In this document: piece after piece, positions 15,394 to 19,661 of the stretch | How the letters are laid out: the number at the start of each line of letters is the position of its first letter | How positions within the stretch are numbered: position 1 is the stretch's first letter | Source: Clostridiales bacterium DTU023 | GTDB taxonomy: Bacteria > Bacillota > Clostridia > Saccharofermentanales > DTU023 | Length of the DNA: 19,661 nt | Reading direction: 5' to 3' | NCBI GenBank assembly: GCA_001512945.1 | Contig: LFTF01000026.1 | Coordinates: 347-20,007 of the forward strand | Notes under the pieces: generated by a model | The model's input: only the letters and a program-made list of their open reading frames with translations | The model's database searches: none | Told to the model about the DNA's origin: nothing | Made by a program: the position numbers and the translations under genes

Positions 15394-15988
15394 TGTCTTT
15401 TTGCTTACCAGGGAAAAATTGCGTGATCCCATAATGGATCGTCGCGATGGCTGAACAGGTAACGGCCGGGATGAAAGCGACCTGGCGGACCCACCCGTCA
15501 CCCTGTGGCACCAAGAACATGACGGTCACCGCAACTACAAAGAGAAAAGTAGATATTTTGCCGATTATGTTAGCGTAAACAACAACCTTAAGTTTTGTCA
15601 AAAGAAGTGTACTTGCGAATAACATGAGAAACTCGCGAATAACGTAATAAAGGGGAACCCAGATCGGAATCAGATTCACGGAAGACATCATGATTACCGT
15701 CACAACCTGGAAAACTTTGTCGACGAAAGGATCAAAAAGTTTTCCGAATTCTGTCATCATATCAAAACGGCGCGCAATGAAACCATCGAGGAAATCAGTC
15801 GCCCAAATTGCAAGAAAGACAATGAAGGTTGCGACTCGGTACTCAGGCCATCTCGAAATCATGATTCCCAGAGGGGCAATGGCAAAAAATCGGATCAAGG
15901 TCAACACGTTGGGAATATTGAGAACAATGCAGAATTCATCATTGTTGTCGGGATCATTCATGGGTTGAACATTACCTTTTTGTGTCAT
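15386..15988 (-). CDS. pgsA: CDP-alcohol phosphatidyltransferase, probably phosphatidylglycerophosphate synthase
   Basis: This is a 200-residue membrane protein with about five to six hydrophobic segments. The CDP-alcohol phosphotransferase signature is complete: Asp65, Asp68-Gly69, Ala72-Arg73, Gly82, Asp86 and Asp90. The first two and last two Asp are the metal and catalytic residues of the family. NIPNVLTLIRFFAIAPL (24-40) is the typical opening of PgsA, which makes phosphatidylglycerophosphate from CDP-diacylglycerol and glycerol 3-phosphate; cardiolipin synthase of the same fold is a less likely alternative. The start at 15988 is uncertain; ATG at 15961 would remove nine nonconserved residues. 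The stop overlaps the mutS2 start (ATGCGTGA), so the two genes are probably translationally coupled. Confidence 0.85.
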   Translation of the reverse strand: MTQKGNVQPMNDPDNNDEFCIVLNIPNVLTLIRFFAIAPLGIMISRWPEYRVATFIVFLAIWATDFLDGFIARRFDMMTEFGKLFDPFVDKVFQVVTVIMMSSVNLIPIWVPLYYVIREFLMLFASTLLLTKLKVVVYANIIGKISTFLFVVAVTVMFLVPQGDGWVRQVAFIPAVTCSAIATIHYGITQFFPGKQKDNA

Positions 15989-16087
15989 GCACCACTGCCT
16001 GTTCTTGTGCCTTCACCGGATCGTCGGTTTGTGCTGACGCGGATCTGTCAACTGCGGTACTCTACTGATAATTCCTGTCTTTATTGT

Positions 16088-16100
16088 CTCATATAATGAG
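16088..16100. repeat. 13-bp palindrome in the dnaE-pgsA gap
   Basis: CTCAT-ATA-ATGAG is a perfect inverted repeat 16 nt beyond the dnaE stop. It is AT-rich, has a 3-nt loop and no T-run follows, so it is not a convincing terminator. It could be chance or a protein site. The rest of the 127-nt gap (15989-16115) shows nothing firm. Confidence 0.2.
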
Positions 16101-16115
16101 CGATCATTCTATCTA

Positions 16116-19100
16116 CTATAGAACACCAAAATTGTCGGCTCCAAAACGATCCATCAGAAGCATCGCGTTGTCAGCGCTCCAATCAACAGAGGGTACGCTG
16201 ATGTTGGATAAGAATGTGCCTTGCGCTTCATCAAACAAACGCACAGGGATATCACCCTCAAAGAAAACCAGGGCAGCCTGAAGCGATTCAAGATAACGAT
16301 CCTTTGCAGCTTGCCTGGGAATCCTAATCACAATTGATTCCGGCTTGTCAATCAGGTTAGCTCGCCGGTCGTCGTTGCAGTCACTTACAGACGGTCTTTC
16401 TCCTAAAACTTCCTGCGGTTTGCCGTTGCCACCCTGCCTGTGTCCATTGCGTTGCGGAGATCGTGTGTTCGCTTGGCGCGACTCCTGCCTCCGGCCATTG
16501 TTATTATAATTTTTGCTTTGACGTCCGCTGTATTTTGCTTGCTTGATATCATCGGGTAATCCGCGCAAGTCAGCCGTGAGTGGAGCCATAGCATCAGCCA
16601 GAAGCTTGGGCTCCTCTTCCCTGAGATCGAGCGTGCCTGCGATGATGAGAGCGCTATAGTCATCCATGAGATGGTGGAATTGTGTGTATGCTTTTGGAAA
16701 AACAACCACTTCCCAGCTACCGCCTTCGTCCTCCATCGTGATAAATGCCATGCGATCATTATTTCGTGTGTAAAGATCGCGGCGCGTGGTTACAAGTCCC
16801 GCCATAATTACGCGATCCCGGTCAGCAAAACGGACCGGTTGTTCGCTTGCCTCAACGTCGATGACATCGAGAACATCACCTTCCGTAACCGGACTTTCCG
16901 GTTTGAGTTCGCTGCTGCAAACAATCGGAAGTGAATCCAGTGCTTCCTTATACGTGCCCAACGGATGGCCCGTTAAATAGAGCCCCGTCATCTCTTTTTC
17001 CATCATCAGCCGCTCAAGCAAAGCAAACTCGGGCACATTGGGATAATGAGGTTCCTCAGTCTGCGAGAAGTCGTCACCGCCCTGAAATTCAAAGAAGGAG
17101 ATCTGCCCTTCCATCACTCTTTTTTTGGCGTTTAAGATACTGTCGCTGAACGGTTCAATGACAGCCACCATGCTGGAACGTTGGACGCCGAATACATCGC
17201 ACGCGGATGAACGCACAAGGCTTTCAATCATTTTACGATTGAGCGATGAATCACACATACGCCGAATGAAATCACCGAAGGATGAAAATGGCCCATTTTC
17301 GTTGCGCTCAACTACGAGCGCGGCTATCGCATCTTTGCCGACATTCTTGACAGCAGCCAACCCAAACCTGATTGCCTGTCCTTCCGGCGCGAAGCTCACG
17401 GCGCTCTTGTTGATATCTGGAGGCAGAACCGGCACAGCCATCTCCTCCGCTGTGCGAACGTACCGATCCGCCTTATCGAGATCTCCCAAATTAGAATTCA
17501 AAATTGCCGCCATATACTCTACAGGATAATAATATTTACACCATGCCGTATTGTAAGCAATCGCGGCATAAGAAGCCGCATGAGCCTTATTAAACGCATA
17601 CCCGGCGAACGCGTAAATATCCTCAAAAAGTTTCTCCGCAACCTTTCGCGGCACACCATTCGCCATAGCCCCAGCGACCGGTATCCCTTTGTCATCGACA
17701 CCGCCTTCGATGAAAAGTGTGCGATAACTTTGGAGGAGACTCTCATTCTTTTTACCCATCGCGCGTCGTACGTTATCTGCCTGAGCCAGGGAGAATCCGG
17801 CGAGATCACGGACAATACGAATGACCTGTTCCTGATAAACGATAACGCCATATGTGACCTTGAGAATGGGCTCCAGGAGCGGCCAATCGTAGTGTATTTT
17901 TCGAGTATCGTGACGTGCTTCAACATACCTCGGAATCTGTTCCATTGGTCCGGGACGGAACAGTGAAATACCGGCAATAATATCCTCAAATGATTCGGGT
18001 TGCAGTTCCCGCAAAAATTGCGTCATACCGCCGCCCTCAAGTTGAAAAACCGCGTTCGTGTCCCCTCGGCTAATCATCTCGTATATGTTGGGATCGTCAT
18101 ACGTCATCGTATCGAAATCAATGCCTCGTCCCGTCTTCTCTTCGACGAGCCGCGAGGCTTCCTGCAGCACGGTCAGTGTGCGAAGGCCCAGAAAATCAAA
18201 TTTCAAAAGACCAACATCCTCAATGTCATCTTTTGTGAATTGAACAACAATTGATTCATCGTTTCTTGAAAGTGGCGCGATCTCACACACAGGTTTACCA
18301 GCGATGATGACTCCGGCCGCATGGGTCGACGCATGGCGCGGCATTCCTTCAAAGCCACGAGCAAGATCAATGACCCTCCGCGTGACGTCATCTTCGTCAT
18401 AGAGCTTCTTCAAGTCGGGGTTGAGCTCAAGCGCGAGATCGATTGTTATCTTAAGCTGGTTGGGAACCATCTTGGCGATCCGGTCTGTTTCGGCGTACGA
18501 CACATCAAGTGCCCTACCAACATCTCGAATAACGGCACGAGCTGCCAGTGTCCCGAAGGTAATGACTTGGCAGACATGATCTGCGCCATATTTCTCTGTC
18601 ACATAATCAATCACCTCACCGCGACGTTCATAACAGAAATCGATATCGAAATCAGGCATGCTGACGCGCTCTTTGTTGAGGAACCGCTCAAACAGCAATT
18701 CGTATTTCATGGGATCAATATCCGTTATAAAGAGTGAGTAAGCGGCTAATGAAGCCGCGCCTGATCCGCGCCCCGGTCCGACGATAATGTCCTGCTCTCT
18801 CGCGAAACGGATAAAATCCCAGACAATCAAGTAATAATCAGCATATCCCATGCTGTTGATGACTGCGAGTTCGTGTTCGAGTCGCTCAACGTATACGTCG
18901 CGTTCGATGCCTGTCTTCCGCGCCTCCAGTCGTTTCTCTAGTCCTTCGTAACACAGTCGGCGAAGCATCTCAGCGACCGTCTCTCCGTCTGCTGTTTCAA
19001 AATCGGGAAGTGATATTTCACCTGTTTCGAGTTCGACCTGACAGCGATTCGCTATTTTTTCCGTGTTCGCCAACGCGTCCGGCACGGCACTGAATATCTC

Positions 19101-19661
19101 GCCCATTTCTTCTGGCGAACGCACATAAAGGGTATCCGTGCCCATTTTCATGCGGTCAGGCGTATTGATTGTTTTACCCGTCTGCATACAAAGCAGCACA
19201 TCATGGGCAAATGCATCTTCTCTGCGAAGATAATGACAGTCATTGGTCGCGACCAGCGGAATTCCCGTTCTGCGACTGATCTTGATCAGCTCAGCGTTGA
19301 CGACCGCCTGATCCGCTAATCCGTTAGCCTGTATTTCCAGGAAATAATTGTCTTGACCGAACAACTCATTGTGCTCGAGCGCGACCTCTTCTGCCTTTTC
19401 TCGCTGTCCTTCGAGAACAAGTCGTGAAACCTCCCCGGACAGACATGCGGAGAGAGCAATCAACCCTTCATGGTGTTGAGCCAGAAGCTCTTTATCAACC
19501 CTAGGTCTGTAGTAGAACCCGTCCACATAACCGGCCGAGACGAGCTTCACGAGATTGTGATAGCCTTGATTGGTTTCCGCAAGCAAAATTAGGTGGTGCG
19601 GTTCCCGGTCAAGGGCACCCTCTTTGTCCGTATGGCTTCTCGGTGAAACATAGACTTCACA
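16116..19661 (-). CDS. dnaE: DNA polymerase III alpha subunit, N-terminus beyond the window
   Basis: The visible 1181 residues are the replicative polymerase subunit of the DnaE class (no PolC exonuclease insert). In order: the remaining PHP domain with NDCHYL, the palm and fingers with GPGRGSGAASLAAY and PDFDIDF (about 336-342, two catalytic Asp), LLKFDFLGLRTLTVL with the third Asp, LFRPGPMEQIPRYV, AFNKAHAASYA, a helix-hairpin-helix and beta-binding region, an OB domain (VIMAGLVTTRR to VVVFPKAY) and a small C-terminal domain. By comparison with E. coli, about 60-80 N-terminal residues with the first PHP histidines are missing. A polar linker at about residues 1040-1100 separates the OB and C-terminal domains. 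The gene ends in TAG, 127 nt before pgsA. Confidence 0.97.
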   Translation of the reverse strand, partial: CEVYVSPRSHTDKEGALDREPHHLILLAETNQGYHNLVKLVSAGYVDGFYYRPRVDKELLAQHHEGLIALSACLSGEVSRLVLEGQREKAEEVALEHNELFGQDNYFLEIQANGLADQAVVNAELIKISRRTGIPLVATNDCHYLRREDAFAHDVLLCMQTGKTINTPDRMKMGTDTLYVRSPEEMGEIFSAVPDALANTEKIANRCQVELETGEISLPDFETADGETVAEMLRRLCYEGLEKRLEARKTGIERDVYVERLEHELAVINSMGYADYYLIVWDFIRFAREQDIIVGPGRGSGAASLAAYSLFITDIDPMKYELLFERFLNKERVSMPDFDIDFCYERRGEVIDYVTEKYGADHVCQVITFGTLAARAVIRDVGRALDVSYAETDRIAKMVPNQLKITIDLALELNPDLKKLYDEDDVTRRVIDLARGFEGMPRHASTHAAGVIIAGKPVCEIAPLSRNDESIVVQFTKDDIEDVGLLKFDFLGLRTLTVLQEASRLVEEKTGRGIDFDTMTYDDPNIYEMISRGDTNAVFQLEGGGMTQFLRELQPESFEDIIAGISLFRPGPMEQIPRYVEARHDTRKIHYDWPLLEPILKVTYGVIVYQEQVIRIVRDLAGFSLAQADNVRRAMGKKNESLLQSYRTLFIEGGVDDKGIPVAGAMANGVPRKVAEKLFEDIYAFAGYAFNKAHAASYAAIAYNTAWCKYYYPVEYMAAILNSNLGDLDKADRYVRTAEEMAVPVLPPDINKSAVSFAPEGQAIRFGLAAVKNVGKDAIAALVVERNENGPFSSFGDFIRRMCDSSLNRKMIESLVRSSACDVFGVQRSSMVAVIEPFSDSILNAKKRVMEGQISFFEFQGGDDFSQTEEPHYPNVPEFALLERLMMEKEMTGLYLTGHPLGTYKEALDSLPIVCSSELKPESPVTEGDVLDVIDVEASEQPVRFADRDRVIMAGLVTTRRDLYTRNNDRMAFITMEDEGGSWEVVVFPKAYTQFHHLMDDYSALIIAGTLDLREEEPKLLADAMAPLTADLRGLPDDIKQAKYSGRQSKNYNNNGRRQESRQANTRSPQRNGHRQGGNGKPQEVLGERPSVSDCNDDRRANLIDKPESIVIRIPRQAAKDRYLESLQAALVFFEGDIPVRLFDEAQGTFLSNISVPSVDWSADNAMLLMDRFGADNFGVL

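Noticed and set aside
15394..15501. Longer MutS2 start
   Set aside because: These 36 residues are a shadow of the pgsA C-terminal coding region; the conserved MutS2 sequence begins at MREKTLKNLEYN.
16046..16051. TTGACA on the minus strand upstream of pgsA
   Set aside because: The hexamer is perfect but the sequence 17 bp downstream reads ACCGAC, so no -10 supports a promoter.
17519..17989. 156-codon open frame on the minus strand, and a similar 138-codon frame on plus at 18321-18737
   Set aside because: Both lie wholly within dnaE, whose protein is unambiguous; their compositions look like frame shadows.

Overview
The window reads as chromosomal DNA of a Bacillota bacterium, most likely an anaerobic clostridium of moderate G+C. 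The basis is family-level: a clostridial-type glycogen operon containing the inactive GlgD paralogue, a pyrophosphate-type phosphofructokinase, a MutS2, an EcsA-like ABC exporter, GTG and TTG starts next to good Shine-Dalgarno sequences, and sigma-A-like promoters. I cannot assign a genus. Codon use and gene texture look uniform; I see no phage, transposon, CRISPR array or other mobile element, and no obviously broken gene.

Layout from left to right. (1) 1-525, minus: 5' part of a PLP-dependent methionine gamma-lyase-family gene that runs off the left edge. (2) 557-752, minus: tRNA-Leu(GAG) with its own promoter and a 3' hairpin terminator. (3) 776-3446, plus: a promoter preceded by a perfect palindrome, then a two-gene ABC-2 exporter (ATPase and 12-TM permease). 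(4) 3509-4750, plus: PPi-dependent phosphofructokinase, ending at a hairpin shared with the converging operon. (5) 4821-12887, minus: glycogen operon in the order glgB, glgC, glgD, glgA, GH13 amylase. (6) 12997-15988, minus: pgsA overlapping mutS2. (7) 16116-19661, minus: dnaE, whose N-terminus lies off the right edge.

The central metabolic block is coherent. GlgC (with GlgD) makes ADP-glucose and releases pyrophosphate, GlgA polymerises it, GlgB branches it, and the GH13 enzyme probably trims or remobilises alpha-glucan. The convergent phosphofructokinase has the Asp and Lys residues that mark PPi use, so pyrophosphate released by glycogen synthesis could be spent in glycolysis. That link is inferred from gene content, not shown by the sequence.

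I do not see a clearly new multi-gene system. The points most worth checking are a MutS2 whose Smr domain has lost the LDLR motif while keeping HGKGTG, a DnaE with a long Asn/Gln/Arg/Gly-rich linker before its C-terminal domain, a possible 12-codon leader ORF in front of glgC, and the palindrome between the tRNA and ABC-exporter promoters.
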